Counted from the stretch's first letter, positions 17,254 through 27,088 are shown. The stretch: 64,000 nucleotides of DNA from Myxococcus fulvus (GCF_900111765.1 NZ_FOIB01000005.1:434001-498000), one strand, 5' to 3'. Translations and numbers: made by a program. The notes: generated by a model from the sequence alone, not told the origin.

Positions 17254-20200
17254 CCGGCGACGGAGCGTACCACCTGCTCGCGGTCACTGCGCAGATAGAC
17301 GGAGCCCTGGATGGCCTTGGCGCGCTTCTTCATGTCGGCCGCCCGCCGGGCCAGCTCCGCGTGGTCCTGGGTGCCGTCCGTCATCACCGCGACGATGGAC
17401 ACGCTCATGATGGGGAAGCGCCGGCGCTCCCCGAAGCGGTCCTCCGCCTCGATGTGCCCCCGCTCCCGGTCCTGCCTGTCGTAGTAGAGCGGGATGATGC
17501 GGTCGAAGGTCTCGATGGCCGTCTGGCACACCCGGTCCACCGACTCCGGCGAGGCGATGAAGACGAAGTCGTCTCCGGCCACGTGGCCCAGGAAGTCCCC
17601 GGCCACGCCCTCCTGCGCGAAGATTTCGCGCATCAGGTCGCCCGTCTGACGCACGACGCCGTCCGCCTTCGCGAAGCCGTAGTAGTCGTTGTAGGCCTTG
17701 AGGTTGTCCAGGTCCAGGTAGCAGAAGGCGAAGGGGCGCCGGGCGATGAGCCGCCGCTGCACCTCGCGCTCGATCGCGGTGGAGCCCGGCAGCTGCGTCG
17801 TCGGCGAGGCCGACAGCTCCTGCTCCTTGCGGCGCAGCACGCTCTCCACCCGCGCCCCCAGCTCCAGCGCGTCGAAGGGCTTGGTGAGGTAGTCGTCGCC
17901 GCCCAGCTTCAGCGCGCGCACCTTCGAGGACGTCTCCGCGCGCGCGGAGATGAAGATGACGGAGATGTGGCCGCTGGCGCGCTCGGCCTTGATCTCCTCG
18001 AGGAAGAGGAAGCCGTCGCCGTCCGGCAGCGTGACGTCCAGCAGGATGACGTCCGGCCTGCGCTCGCGCAGGGCGCGACGGCCCTCCTCCAGCGAGCCCG
18101 CCACCGCCACCTCGAAGCCGATGTTCTCCAGCACCTCGCGGCAGATGGCCGAAATCTTCGAGTCGTCGTCCACCACCAGCACGCGCCCGTGGGCGGGGCC
18201 CGCGCGGCCGCGCACCAGCGAGTCCACCGTGGCCAGCAGCTTGTCCGGCGTCAGCGGGCGCACCAGGAACGCATCGGCGCCGGCGCGGAAGGCGCGCTGA
18301 CGCTCGTCGAACGCGGACGTGAGCAAGAGCGGCGCGCGCCGCGTCTCCGGGTCGTGCCGGAGGATCTCCGCCAGCCGCAGGCCGTCCACGTCCGGCAGGC
18401 GCACGGACACCAGCACCATGTCCGGGTGGTGCTTGCGCGCGCTGGACAGGCCCTCCTCGGCGTTGAACGCGAGCCGCACCTCGTAGCCGCGCGCGGACAT
18501 CAGCGCCTTGGCGATGTAGCCCACCTCGTGCTCGCCCTCGATGACCAGCACCCGCCCCCGGCTCTCGCGCCGCTTGGGGGACTGGGCCTCGGCCGCGTCG
18601 TCCGACTGCCGCAGCTCCGCGGGGGGCTCGGTGGGCAGCACGGCCATGAAGCGGACGCCGTCCACGCACGGCTCGCACCAGATGCGTCCGCCGTGGGCCT
18701 CCACGATGTTGCGGCAGATGGCCAGCCCCAGGCCGGTGCCGCGCACGGTGCGGTTGGCCTTGGTGCGCGCCTGCTCGAAGCGGTCGAAGATGCGCTCCAG
18801 GCTGTCCTCGGCGATGGGGTCTCCGCTGTTCCAGCAGGAGAGCACCACGTAGCCGGGCAGGCTGGACGTGGCGTGCAGCTCCACGCGCACCTCGCCGCCC
18901 TCGGGCGTGAACTTCACCGCGTTGTTGAGCAGGTTGTTGAGGACCTGGTTGAGCCGGTTCGGGTCCGCGATGACGCGCAGCGGGTGGCGCGGCAGCCCCG
19001 GCGTCACCTTCACGCGCTTCTCGTCGAAGGCCGGGACGTACTTCTCCACCACGCGCTGGACCAGCTCGTCCAGGTACGCGACCTCGAAGTTCATCCGCAG
19101 CCGACCCTTGGCGAACTTCGACAGGTCCAGGAGGTCGTCGACGATGGTGTTGAGCTTCTCGGTGGAGTCGCGCGCCAGCGACAGGTAGCGGCGCTGCCGC
19201 TCGTTGATGTCGCCGGCCATGAAGTTGAGCACCAGGTCCAGCGCGCCGGAGATGGACGTGAGCGGCGTGCGCAGCTCGTGGCTCACCATGGAGACGAACT
19301 CGTCCTTGCGCTCCTCCAGGCGCTTCTGGTCGGTGATGTCGCGCAGCACCACGCACACCCCGCGCAGCGTGCCGCGCGCGTCGCCCACCGGCGTGGTGGT
19401 CGTCTGCACGTGCCGGTCGAAGAGCTTCACCTCCTCGCGCAGCACCTGCGTGCCGCTGTACTCCCAGCCGCGAACCAGGTGGAACGGCTGGAAGCCCAGG
19501 CGCTCCTCCATCATCCGGCTGGTGTGCTCCGCGGGGTCATCCCCCACGTGCAACAGCCGGCGCGCCGCCGGGTTCATCACCACGATGTCGTTCTTCTCGT
19601 CGGTGAGCACCACGCCGTCGGCCATGGACTCCACCATCCGCTCCATGCGGTGGCGGGCCTCCTCCTCGGCCGAGCGCAAGGACTGGATGGCGTCCGCCGT
19701 CTGGTTGGCGAGCACGTCCAAGAGCACGCCGTCGTCCTCGGTGAACGCGTCCGAGCGCTGGCTGAACAGCGACAGCATGCCCACCGGGCGCCCACCGGCC
19801 ACCAGGTTCACCGTGAGCTGGCTGGGGTAGACGGACGGCGCCGCCGCGTCCTGCGTCGTCGTGCCCGCCACGCGGGTGATGACGCGGTCCTCCGGCAGCA
19901 GCAGGCCGGAGCTCTTGCGGTACGCGCCGAGCATCGACTCCTTCACGCCCAGCAGCGCCTGCTCCCCCACCGTGCCGTGACAGCGCAACCGCAACGTCGC
20001 GCTGCGCGACTCGTCCGGGGCGATGAGCGCCGCGCCGCAGTCGTACGGCAGCACCCGCGCCACGGCGATGAGCACGCGGTCGATGATGTTGTCGTAGCTG
20101 GCGGGGTCATTCGCGCTCGCGCGGCTGACCTCGTAGAGGACGAACAGGGCCTCCACGCGCTGGTGGAGCTGGCGGATGAGCCGCTCCTTGTCGCGCCGCA

Positions 20201-20645
20201 GCTGCGTGTACTCCACCGCGTTCTTCACGGTGATGAGCAGGTCGTTCACGTCCCAGGGCTTGGTGATGTAGCGATACACCTGCCCCTGGTTGATGGCCGC
20301 GATGAGGTCATCGGGGTCCGTGAAGCCCGTGAGCAGGAGCGTGGTGACGTCGAAGCCCTCGGCACGTGCCGTCGCCGCCAGCTCGATGCCCGTCATCTCC
20401 GGCATCCGTTGGTCCGTGACGAGCACGTCCACCGTCTCCCGGCGAAGCACTTCCAGCGCGGCCTGCCCACTCAGGGCCGTGAGCACGCGATACCGCCGCT
20501 GGAACATCCGGGTGAGGATGTCCAGGACGTCGGCCTCATCGTCGACGAAGAGCAGCGTGTGGCGGAGTTCGGACAAAGCGGGCGGAATTGTACGTCGAGT
20601 TCGTCCACTACCCTCAAGAACTGAGAATGCCGAAAAGATGGGCAC
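17250..20645 (-). CDS. Multi-receiver hybrid histidine kinase with degenerate GGDEF domain
   Basis: A soluble protein of about 1131 residues. Domains in order: receiver (about 28-145; [14 protein letters not shown], phospho-Asp in [12 protein letters not shown]), GAF (160-330), PAS (335-445), HisKA with His near residue 456 ([19 protein letters not shown]), HATPase (565-690), two receivers (715-830 and 835-955) and a C-terminal GGDEF-like domain. The second receiver lacks the acidic pair (VIEGEHE) and has Ser where the phospho-Asp should be ([10 protein letters not shown]), so it is probably not phosphorylated; the third is intact. The GGDEF loop reads AGDDF, making cyclase activity doubtful. 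The start is unsure: GTG at 20645, or a TTG about 24 codons later beginning [13 protein letters not shown]. It is divergent from lexA and overlaps the downstream kinase gene. Confidence 0.88.
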   Translation of the reverse strand: MPIFSAFSVLEGSGRTRRTIPPALSELRHTLLFVDDEADVLDILTRMFQRRYRVLTALSGQAALEVLRRETVDVLVTDQRMPEMTGIELAATARAEGFDVTTLLLTGFTDPDDLIAAINQGQVYRYITKPWDVNDLLITVKNAVEYTQLRRDKERLIRQLHQRVEALFVLYEVSRASANDPASYDNIIDRVLIAVARVLPYDCGAALIAPDESRSATLRLRCHGTVGEQALLGVKESMLGAYRKSSGLLLPEDRVITRVAGTTTQDAAAPSVYPSQLTVNLVAGGRPVGMLSLFSQRSDAFTEDDGVLLDVLANQTADAIQSLRSAEEEARHRMERMVESMADGVVLTDEKNDIVVMNPAARRLLHVGDDPAEHTSRMMEERLGFQPFHLVRGWEYSGTQVLREEVKLFDRHVQTTTTPVGDARGTLRGVCVVLRDITDQKRLEERKDEFVSMVSHELRTPLTSISGALDLVLNFMAGDINERQRRYLSLARDSTEKLNTIVDDLLDLSKFAKGRLRMNFEVAYLDELVQRVVEKYVPAFDEKRVKVTPGLPRHPLRVIADPNRLNQVLNNLLNNAVKFTPEGGEVRVELHATSSLPGYVVLSCWNSGDPIAEDSLERIFDRFEQARTKANRTVRGTGLGLAICRNIVEAHGGRIWCEPCVDGVRFMAVLPTEPPAELRQSDDAAEAQSPKRRESRGRVLVIEGEHEVGYIAKALMSARGYEVRLAFNAEEGLSSARKHHPDMVLVSVRLPDVDGLRLAEILRHDPETRRAPLLLTSAFDERQRAFRAGADAFLVRPLTPDKLLATVDSLVRGRAGPAHGRVLVVDDDSKISAICREVLENIGFEVAVAGSLEEGRRALRERRPDVILLDVTLPDGDGFLFLEEIKAERASGHISVIFISARAETSSKVRALKLGGDDYLTKPFDALELGARVESVLRRKEQELSASPTTQLPGSTAIEREVQRRLIARRPFAFCYLDLDNLKAYNDYYGFAKADGVVRQTGDLMREIFAQEGVAGDFLGHVAGDDFVFIASPESVDRVCQTAIETFDRIIPLYYDRQDRERGHIEAEDRFGERRRFPIMSVSIVAVMTDGTQDHAELARRAADMKKRAKAIQGSVYLRSDREQVVRSVAG

Positions 20646-20684
20646 GCACTCCAGGTGCGCGGTGGGACACTGAACGAATTGACT

Positions 20685-20701
20685 CTACACGTCTGTTCAG
20701 G
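20685..20701 (+). promoter_or_regulatory. LexA operator (SOS box)
   Basis: The 17 bases CTACACGTCTGTTCAGG fit every position of CTRHAMRYBYGTTCAGS, the motif I recall for M. xanthus LexA. The site lies 74 bases before the lexA start codon and directly after a TTGACT hexamer (20679-20684) that could be a -35 element. That placement fits autorepression of lexA. It is also about 40 bases upstream of the divergent hybrid-kinase start. Confidence 0.8.
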
Positions 20702-20774
20702 GAGAGTGGACACTGAAAGCCTGTTGCCTGGGCAACCGCCCTGTAGCAATCAGGCCCGCCGAGCGAGGGAGCGC

Positions 20775-21440
20775 ATGGAAGAGCTGACGGACCGCCAGCG
20801 CGAGATTCTCAGCTTCATCGTGAAGGAGACGGAGACTCGCGGATTCCCGCCCACCATCCGGGAGATTGGCGAGCACATGGACATCCGCTCCACCAACGGG
20901 GTGAACGACCACCTCAAGGCCCTGGAGCGCAAGGGCTACCTGAACCGGGGCGAGCAGCAGAGCCGCTCGCTGGTGCCCACCAAGCGGGCCCGGCTGCTGC
21001 TGGGCCTGGGCGCCAAGCGCGACGCGGGCATGGTGGAGGTCCCCCTGCTGGGCAAGGTGGCCGCCGGCGCGCCGCTGCTCGCGCAGGAGCACATGGAGGA
21101 CTCGGTCAAGATCGACAGCTTCCTGTTGGGAGGCGTCAACGGCCGGGAGGTCTTCGCCCTGCGGGTGAAGGGCCAGTCCATGATTGACGACGGCATCCAC
21201 GACGGCGACTACCTCTTCGTGAAGAAGACGCCGGCCGCCCAGCCGGGCGACATCGTGGTGGCGCTCATTGAGGACGAGGCCACGGTGAAGCGCTACTACC
21301 CGGAAGGCGACCGCATCCGCTTCCAGCCGGCGAACGCGACCATGCAGCCCATCTACGTGAGCCGCACGGAGTTCCGCTCGACCATGATTCTGGGACTGGT
21401 CGTCGGCGTGTACCGGAAGATGCAGGGCGGACGCGCGTAA
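20775..21440 (+). CDS. lexA: LexA repressor
   Basis: A 221-residue SOS repressor. Residues 1-65 are the winged-helix DNA-binding domain ([20 protein letters not shown], then [10 protein letters not shown]). The C-terminal self-cleaving peptidase domain contains the Ala-Gly cleavage site in KVAAGAP, the catalytic Ser in [11 protein letters not shown] and the catalytic Lys in DEATVKRYY. RecA-stimulated autocleavage would relieve repression of DNA-repair genes. The ATG at 20775 follows GAGGGAG; in-frame codons upstream lie inside the operator region and are not part of the gene. A LexA box sits upstream. It converges with the TPR lipoprotein gene, leaving 37 bases that hold a hairpin. Confidence 0.97.
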   Translation: MEELTDRQREILSFIVKETETRGFPPTIREIGEHMDIRSTNGVNDHLKALERKGYLNRGEQQSRSLVPTKRARLLLGLGAKRDAGMVEVPLLGKVAAGAPLLAQEHMEDSVKIDSFLLGGVNGREVFALRVKGQSMIDDGIHDGDYLFVKKTPAAQPGDIVVALIEDEATVKRYYPEGDRIRFQPANATMQPIYVSRTEFRSTMILGLVVGVYRKMQGGRA

Positions 21441-21457
21441 TCGTGTCCCCGCGTGCT

Positions 21458-21482
21458 CCTGGGCTCCCGCGTGGAGCTCAGG
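21458..21482. terminator. Possible bidirectional terminator between lexA and the TPR lipoprotein gene
   Basis: A ten-base stem with one G-T pair and a five-base loop (CCTGGGCTCC-CGCGT-GGAGCTCAGG) lies between the convergent genes and overlaps the last codons of the TPR gene. There is no T-run on either side, so it would be a weak or Rho-assisted terminator at best. Confidence 0.35.
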
Positions 21483-22617
21483 GGCACTTCTTCACGGCGG
21501 GGTCCGCGGCCAGCGCGCGGGCACACGCGGTCTGCTGGAGCGCGACGTCCTTCAGGTCCCGCGCGAGGCGCGCCGTGGTGAGGTGGAGCTCCGCGTCCTT
21601 CGCCATGTCCTTCTCGGCGCTCAGGTTGCCGAGGATGCGCAGCGCATCCGACTTGCGCTCCATGGTGACGAGCAGGTCCGCCAGCTCGCGCAGCTCGCGC
21701 ACGTCGTTGCCCTGCACGGTCTCGAGCGCGGCGGCGAGCTCCTGCTCCGCGCCCTCCTTGCTCTTCATCGCGAGCTGGATGCGCGCCAGCGCCACGTGGA
21801 CGATGGCGCGGTCCTTCACGCGCAGGGACTCCTTGTAGGCGGCGATGGCGTCGCCCGGCTTGTCGAGCTGCAGGTGGATGGTGCCGACCAGCTCCCACAG
21901 CGTCGGGTCCCTCGGGGACTTGCTGGCGGCCTCCTGGTAGGCGGCGGCGGCCTCGGGCAGCTTCTTGGCGCGCACGAGTGAGTCCCCCAGCGTGGTGAGC
22001 ACGCCCGCGGTGCGCACCCCCTCGTTGGCGGACTTCTGCACCAGCGCGAGGACCTCCGGCTCGCGCCCCTGCTTCGTCATCACGTCGACGGCGCGCAGGA
22101 TGAGCTCGGACTTCGCCGCGAGGTGGGAGGCGACGTTGGAGGCGAGGATGAAGTGACGGACGGCCTCCTCGTGCTCGCCCTTCTTGAAGTGGATTTCGCC
22201 CAGCTGCTCCAGCGCGTTGGCGTCGTTGGGATACAGGCCGATGGCCTTGCGCAGCGAGCTCATGGCCTCTTCGGTGCGACCCAGCTGGGCCTGGACGAAG
22301 CCCAGGCGGCTCCAGTTGGTGGAGCGCTTGGGCTCCAGCTTGAGGGCGGCCTCGAACTCGGTGGCGGCCTCGGCGATCTTCCCCATGGAGAGGTAGACCT
22401 CGCCTCGGGCGGCGGGCAGCCGGGGGTCCTCCGGGGCCAGCTTCTGCATCTCGTCGAAGGACGCGAGCGCGGCGGTGAACTGGCCCTGGAGGTACTCGGC
22501 GGTGCCTTTGACGTAGAGGCCCTCCGCGTGGTCCTTGGGCGTCACCGTGGGGCGCTCGTCGCACGCGGCGGCGGCGAGCAGGGCAATCAGCGGGAAGGCA
22601 CGCAGGCGCTGGAACAT
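21478..22617 (-). CDS. TPR-repeat lipoprotein
   Basis: A 379-residue lipoprotein. The signal peptide ends in a lipobox (LLAAAAC, Cys at about residue 19). The rest consists of roughly nine tetratricopeptide repeats (for example LYVKGTAEYLQGQFTAALAS, then RSTNWSRLGFVQAQLGRTEE). TPR lipoproteins scaffold envelope complexes such as pilus or outer-membrane assembly machines. Its stop overlaps a convergent hairpin with lexA. The gene begins 15 bases after the FlgO/CsgG-like barrel gene, so the two are probably co-transcribed and the products may form an envelope complex. The specific complex cannot be told from sequence. Confidence 0.88.
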   Translation of the reverse strand: MFQRLRAFPLIALLAAAACDERPTVTPKDHAEGLYVKGTAEYLQGQFTAALASFDEMQKLAPEDPRLPAARGEVYLSMGKIAEAATEFEAALKLEPKRSTNWSRLGFVQAQLGRTEEAMSSLRKAIGLYPNDANALEQLGEIHFKKGEHEEAVRHFILASNVASHLAAKSELILRAVDVMTKQGREPEVLALVQKSANEGVRTAGVLTTLGDSLVRAKKLPEAAAAYQEAASKSPRDPTLWELVGTIHLQLDKPGDAIAAYKESLRVKDRAIVHVALARIQLAMKSKEGAEQELAAALETVQGNDVRELRELADLLVTMERKSDALRILGNLSAEKDMAKDAELHLTTARLARDLKDVALQQTACARALAADPAVKKCP

Positions 22618-22632
22618 GAGGGGCTCCGAATC

Positions 22633-24075
22633 CTAGAAGTGGTACGCGATGCCCAGGTTGAGGTCCAGATTGAGGCCATCGCCAAGCTGGGATTCCGCCA
22701 GGCCGAGCACCGCCTGGGCGACGTTGGTGCCCGCCTCCAGCTGGACGCCGACGTGGCCGGCGATGAGGTACTCCAGGCCGATGAAGCCCACGACGGTGGG
22801 CAAGGGGCCGGTGGACTGGAAGATGCCGAAGTCGCCGAAGGACAGCTGCACGCCCAGGCCGAAGCCCCAGTACGGACGCAGGGACTTCTCCACGTTGTGG
22901 TAGTGGCGCGCGCCCACGACGCTGGGCAGGACGTTGAGGCCACCCTTGGCGCCCTCGGTGGTGGATTGCACGTAGGAGAAGCCCACCTGGATGAAGCCGA
23001 GCCACTCGGGGTGGAACCAGTAGCCCACCTCCACGTCGGCGCCCGGATTGAGGGTGGACAGCTTGTCGACGAAGTTGTTGTTGATGCGCAGGCCCAGGGA
23101 CAGGCCGCCGCCGCCCGTGCGGGGCGCGCCGCCAATCAGCGGACGGGCGCCGTGATTCTCCCCTGGGTTGACGAGCTCGGCGACCAGCGCGTCGGCGATG
23201 GCGTAGACGGTGGGGAACAGCGTGTCCGCCTCGGGGGACTCGGCGCGCGGCTTCGCGAGCGTCAGTCCCGCCTCGGTGTCCACCAGCCGGGCGGTGAGCA
23301 GGTACGAGTCGCCGAAGCGGTCCACGCGGCCGGATACGACGTAGCGCGCGCCCGTGAGGGTGGCGAGCTGCTGGAGGCACGGGCCGACGTCACACGTCTC
23401 GAGCTCGGCGAGCTGGCGGCGGCGCTCGGCATCGAGGGACGCCTCGATGTCGCGCTGGGAGATGACCCAGAGGCGCGGTGACTCCGCGAGGCGCGCGGTG
23501 ATGAGCGAGGTGACGCCCGTCACCGAGTCACGCGCGGAAGGATTCGAGTCGAACGCGAGCACCGCGACGCTCATCGGCGCTTCGTCCGGAGCGGGCGCGG
23601 CGGGAGCGGGCGCTTCGGCGGCAGGAGTCGTCGGCGCGGCGTCAGGAGGCGACACCGGCACCTCGGAGGATGTCGCTGTCGCCGCCTGGGGGGCCGTATC
23701 GACGGAGCCGTCGGCAGCTCCTGTCTTCGTCCCGGCGTCGCGAGCCACACCTTCGGGAGCCTTCGCCTCGGGCCCCGGCGAGACCGCCACCCCAATCGCG
23801 CCCGCGTCTCCCATCCCTGCATCGGGCGACGCGCCAGCGCCCATCGCGCGCATTCCCGCATCGGGCGACGCACCGGAGCCCATCACGCGCGTTCCCTCAT
23901 CGGGCGACGCACCGGAGCCCATCGCACGTGGCCCCGCATCGGGAGCCCCCTCCACCGCGGTGCTCCGCACGGAGGATGGCGTCCCCCCGTCGAGTGTTCG
24001 CGAGGGAGACGGTGCTGCCCACGCGGAGGGAGCGAGGACGAGGAGGACGACGAGCTGGGCGGAGACGCGCGACAC
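22633..24075 (-). CDS. Exported protein with FlgO/CsgG-like domain and C-terminal outer-membrane barrel
   Basis: A protein of about 480 residues. The GTG at 24075 gives a clean signal peptide (SRVSAQLVVLLVLAPSAWA); an ATG at 24138 would add 21 residues. Residues about 25-165 are low complexity, including four tandem copies of a unit like MGSGASPDAG. Residues about 170-300 resemble the nucleotide-binding-like fold of FlgO/CsgG/TolB-N proteins (VAVLAFDSNPSARDSVTGVT, then LTGARYVVSGRV). The last 150 residues are amphipathic strands ending in YHF, typical of an outer-membrane barrel. The pairing with a TPR lipoprotein downstream is seen in myxobacterial envelope gene clusters. Function is unknown. 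Confidence 0.75.
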   Translation of the reverse strand: MSRVSAQLVVLLVLAPSAWAAPSPSRTLDGGTPSSVRSTAVEGAPDAGPRAMGSGASPDEGTRVMGSGASPDAGMRAMGAGASPDAGMGDAGAIGVAVSPGPEAKAPEGVARDAGTKTGAADGSVDTAPQAATATSSEVPVSPPDAAPTTPAAEAPAPAAPAPDEAPMSVAVLAFDSNPSARDSVTGVTSLITARLAESPRLWVISQRDIEASLDAERRRQLAELETCDVGPCLQQLATLTGARYVVSGRVDRFGDSYLLTARLVDTEAGLTLAKPRAESPEADTLFPTVYAIADALVAELVNPGENHGARPLIGGAPRTGGGGLSLGLRINNNFVDKLSTLNPGADVEVGYWFHPEWLGFIQVGFSYVQSTTEGAKGGLNVLPSVVGARHYHNVEKSLRPYWGFGLGVQLSFGDFGIFQSTGPLPTVVGFIGLEYLIAGHVGVQLEAGTNVAQAVLGLAESQLGDGLNLDLNLGIAYHF

Positions 24076-24199
24076 GGCGCGGGACTCTACCCTTCCCCGG
24101 CCTCCGTCCCGAGGGCCTGCCCGGTCTCGATGAAACATTCTCACGGGAACCCGCTCCCAGCAGGCGACGAGGCGAGCCCCGCCCTCCCCGACCAGGCAC

Positions 24200-25156
24200 T
24201 CACAGGCTGGGCATCGGCCCCAGGTAGTCGAGCGGGTCCACCGGCTTCCCATCCAGTCGCAGCTCGAAGTGCAGGTGCGGACCGGACGTCTTGCCGGACT
24301 CCCCCACCGTCGCGATGACCTGCGAGCGGCGGACCTTTTGCCCCGTGCGCACGCGCAAGTCGCGGTTGTGGGCGTACAGCGTGATGAGCCGGTTCTCGTG
24401 CTCGACGATGACGATGTTGCCGTAGCCACGCTGCTCGCCGGCGTAGAGCACCGTGCCCTCCTGCGCCGTCTTCACCGGCGTCCCCGAGGGCGCCGCCAGG
24501 TCGATGCCGTCATGCGGCTCGCGGCCCTTCTTCCCGAAGCGCCCGTACAGCACGCCCTTGAGGGGCCAGTCGATCATCCCTTGCGTGGCCAGCCGGGGAC
24601 GCGCGCCAGGCCGCGACACTGGACGACGAGGCGGCTCCTCGCGCCGCGCCACCACCGGCCCGCCGCGACGGGGCGGAGTCTCCACCGACGTGCGCACCGG
24701 CTCCGGGTCCGCCTCCGCCGCCAGCGCTTCCGGCGCCTCCACCGGCACGCGCCGCTCCACGCCTGGAATCGTCAGCTCCTGCCCCACCGCCAGCGAGCGC
24801 ACGTCCTTGATGCCGTTGGCGGACTTGAGCTCGTCCACCGTGAGCCCGTACGTCTTGGCGATGCGGTACACCGTCTCGCCCGCCGCCACGCGGTGGCGCA
24901 CGGCCACCAGCTCCGGCTCATCGTGCGAGGACCGCAGCGCGAACGGGAACGCCCCCGACTTCGGCGGTGGCGCTTCTCCCGACGCGGCGGACGCACCGGC
25001 TCCGTCACCCGAGACGGCCTGCGTCCTGGTCTCCTGCACCAGCGAGAGCTCCGTCCCGGCTGAAGACGCCCGGGGGCCCACGCAGCCCGTCATGACGACG
25101 GTCGACAGAAGCAACAGGAGCGCCCTGGCCGCTCGACTGGAGATGCCGGGCCTCAA
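24200..25156 (-). CDS. NlpD-like lipoprotein: LysM plus M23 peptidase-fold domain
   Basis: A lipoprotein of about 318 residues. The signal sequence ends in VVMTGC. A LysM domain at about residues 85-130 (HRVAAGETVYRIAKTYGLT) should bind peptidoglycan. The C-terminal M23 domain (about 195-310) retains the HDGIDLAAP and HLHFELRLDG motifs of LytM endopeptidases, so it may be active or may activate amidases as NlpD does. The TTG at 25156, two bases after the surE stop, gives a normal-length lipoprotein leader; a GTG at 25204 overlapping surE is the alternative. surE next to nlpD matches the surE-pcm-nlpD order of proteobacteria, which supports the assignment. Confidence 0.85.
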   Translation of the reverse strand: MRPGISSRAARALLLLLSTVVMTGCVGPRASSAGTELSLVQETRTQAVSGDGAGASAASGEAPPPKSGAFPFALRSSHDEPELVAVRHRVAAGETVYRIAKTYGLTVDELKSANGIKDVRSLAVGQELTIPGVERRVPVEAPEALAAEADPEPVRTSVETPPRRGGPVVARREEPPRRPVSRPGARPRLATQGMIDWPLKGVLYGRFGKKGREPHDGIDLAAPSGTPVKTAQEGTVLYAGEQRGYGNIVIVEHENRLITLYAHNRDLRVRTGQKVRRSQVIATVGESGKTSGPHLHFELRLDGKPVDPLDYLGPMPSL

Positions 25157-25158
25157 CG

Positions 25159-25941
25159 CTAGGCACCATCCGGCTCGTGTCGAGCGAAGCCCTGGAGTTT
25201 CCACCCGCCCAGGTCCTCGATGCGACCATGGTCCGTCAGGTCCAGGTGCAGCGGCGTCACCGACACCCGCTTCGCCAGGTGCACGGCGTTGCAGTCGCTG
25301 CCCGGGATGTCCTCGTGCTGATACTCGCTGCCGCCAATCCAGTAGTACTTCCGGCCGCGAGGGTCTTCCTTCTCCACCACGCCGTAGCCGTACGAGTGGC
25401 GCCCCAGCCGCGTGACGCTGTAGCCCTCCGGCTCCACCCCACCCGGGATGTTCACGTTGAGCAGCATCCGCTTGGGCAACGGACGCGACAGCGCCTCCGT
25501 CACCAGCGCGCGGGCGAACCGGGCCGCTGGCGCGAAGTCGAACGTGCCCCGCGCCACGAGGCTGAACGCGATGGCGGGCACCCCCAAGAGGGCCCCTTCC
25601 ATCGCCGCCGCGACCGTCCCCGAGTAGGTGACGTCTTCGGCCAGATTCGAACCGTGGTTGATGCCGGACACCATGAGCGTGGGGCGATCATCCTTCAGGA
25701 GATGGACGATGGCCAGATAAGCGCAGTCGGTCGGCGTCCCGTCGATGGCGAACCACCGCTCACGCACCTCCTTGATGCGCAGGGGCCGGTGCAGGGAGAT
25801 GGCGTGGGACGCGGCGCTCTGCTCGCGGTCCGGCGCCACCACCCAGACCTCTCCCAGCGGCGTCACCGCCTCCACCAGCGCCTGGAGTCCCTCGGAGAAA
25901 TAGCCGTCGTCGTTGGATACGAGAATCCGCGGTTTCCGCAT
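25159..25941 (-). CDS. surE: 5'/3'-nucleotidase SurE
   Basis: A 260-residue metal-dependent survival-protein phosphatase acting on nucleoside monophosphates. The N-terminal metal site ILVSNDDGYFSEGL is intact, as are the second acidic motif VVAPDREQSAASHAISLH and the SGINHGSNLAEDVTYSGTVAAAME block. The length matches the family. The ATG at 25941 begins MRKPRILVSNDD directly, so longer in-frame versions are unlikely. The downstream lipoprotein gene follows within a few bases, so they form an operon. The gene diverges from the ADP-ribosylglycohydrolase gene across a 79-base spacer. Confidence 0.96.
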   Translation of the reverse strand: MRKPRILVSNDDGYFSEGLQALVEAVTPLGEVWVVAPDREQSAASHAISLHRPLRIKEVRERWFAIDGTPTDCAYLAIVHLLKDDRPTLMVSGINHGSNLAEDVTYSGTVAAAMEGALLGVPAIAFSLVARGTFDFAPAARFARALVTEALSRPLPKRMLLNVNIPGGVEPEGYSVTRLGRHSYGYGVVEKEDPRGRKYYWIGGSEYQHEDIPGSDCNAVHLAKRVSVTPLHLDLTDHGRIEDLGGWKLQGFARHEPDGA

Positions 25942-26020
25942 GGCCGCGCGGTTGTAGAGGAGCCCTCCGGAGTGGGCAAGCACACTCGGGGACCGCGCTG
26001 CTACAGTGTCCACCCGCCGA

Positions 26021-27088
26021 ATGCCGCCGCCCCGTCGCCGCAATGCCCCTCAGGGGCCTGATCCGCTCCTCGCCCAGCGACGCAGGGGCGCCCTGCTGGG
26101 ACTCGCCGTGGGCAACGCCCTCGCGGTTCCCACCGCGCACCGGCCCCTCCACGCGCCCGCCTTCCCCACCCTGGCGGACGGCCTCTACACCGCGATGTCC
26201 GGTGGAGGACCCCAGCAGCTGCGCAAGGGCCAGGTGACGGAGGAGGTCCACCTGGCCTGCGCGCTGGGCCACAGCCTGCGGGACTTCAAGCGGTACGACG
26301 CGGCGGATGCCCTGCGCCGCTACCGCGCCTGGCAGCCCCACGCCTTCGACGTCAGCGAGCCCCTCAAGGAAGTGTTCGAGGAGTGCCAGTCCGGTCTGCC
26401 ACCGCTCGGCGCGGGCCGCCGCGTGTGGCTCCGGGGCCATCGCAAGGCCGTGGGCGCTGGCAGCCTCGCGCGCGTCGCCCCCCTGGGCGTCTACCTGGCG
26501 AGCGACCCGAAGGCCCGCACCCAGGCCTCACTCGAGGACTCCGCCCTCACCCACTACGACCCCCGCTGCCAGCTCGCCTGCGCGGGCCTCACCGCCGCCA
26601 TCGCCAAGGCCGTCACCAGCGGCGCGGAGCTCAAGCTCGAGGAGGTGCTCACCGCGGCGGAGTCCGGCCTGCTCCTGGCGGGCGCGGCGCTCGGACGCTC
26701 CGCGCCCGACTACGTCCAGGAGGTGGCCTTCGCCCAGCAGCTCCTGCGCGAGGACCTGGCGCGCGCCCGGGACGACGACCCGCGTCTGTACGGCCCGGAG
26801 CTGCACGTGCACCGCGCCCAGCACGCCATCCACGTCGCCTTCCGGCTGGCCTTCTGGGAGCTCTTGCACGCGCCCACCGCCCAGGCCGCCCTCATCGACG
26901 TCATCCACCGGGGGGGCGACACGGAGGTCCACGGCGCCGTCACCGGCGCGCTGGTGGGCGCCTTCCACGGCGAGGAGGCCCTGCCCGCCGAGTGGAGGAA
27001 GCACGTGCTGGAGGCCCTCTCCACCCAGAAGGGCCCCCTGTGGGACGTCTACCACCCCCGCCACCTGCTGGGGCTCGTGGCCACCTGA
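26021..27088 (+). CDS. ADP-ribosylglycohydrolase family protein (atypical)
   Basis: A 355-residue all-helical protein of the DraG/ADP-ribosylglycohydrolase family, whose active members remove ADP-ribose from proteins using two magnesium ions. The overall order is recognisable: RRRGALLGLAVGNALAVPT near the N-terminus, DSALTHYDP in the middle and HRGGDTEVHGAVTGALVGAF near the C-terminus. The usual first metal motif GD(S/A)LG is here GNALA, losing an Asp, and the second acidic residue of GGDTD is Glu. Activity may be altered or lost. The ATG at 26021 is preferred over a GTG at 26006. It converges with a small reverse-strand gene across a strong hairpin. Confidence 0.8.
   Translation: MPPPRRRNAPQGPDPLLAQRRRGALLGLAVGNALAVPTAHRPLHAPAFPTLADGLYTAMSGGGPQQLRKGQVTEEVHLACALGHSLRDFKRYDAADALRRYRAWQPHAFDVSEPLKEVFEECQSGLPPLGAGRRVWLRGHRKAVGAGSLARVAPLGVYLASDPKARTQASLEDSALTHYDPRCQLACAGLTAAIAKAVTSGAELKLEEVLTAAESGLLLAGAALGRSAPDYVQEVAFAQQLLREDLARARDDDPRLYGPELHVHRAQHAIHVAFRLAFWELLHAPTAQAALIDVIHRGGDTEVHGAVTGALVGAFHGEEALPAEWRKHVLEALSTQKGPLWDVYHPRHLLGLVAT

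Noticed and set aside
17361-20624. A 1087-codon forward open frame opposite the hybrid kinase
   Set aside because: The reverse frame contains complete receiver, GAF, PAS, kinase and GGDEF-like domains; the forward translation is low-complexity shadow.
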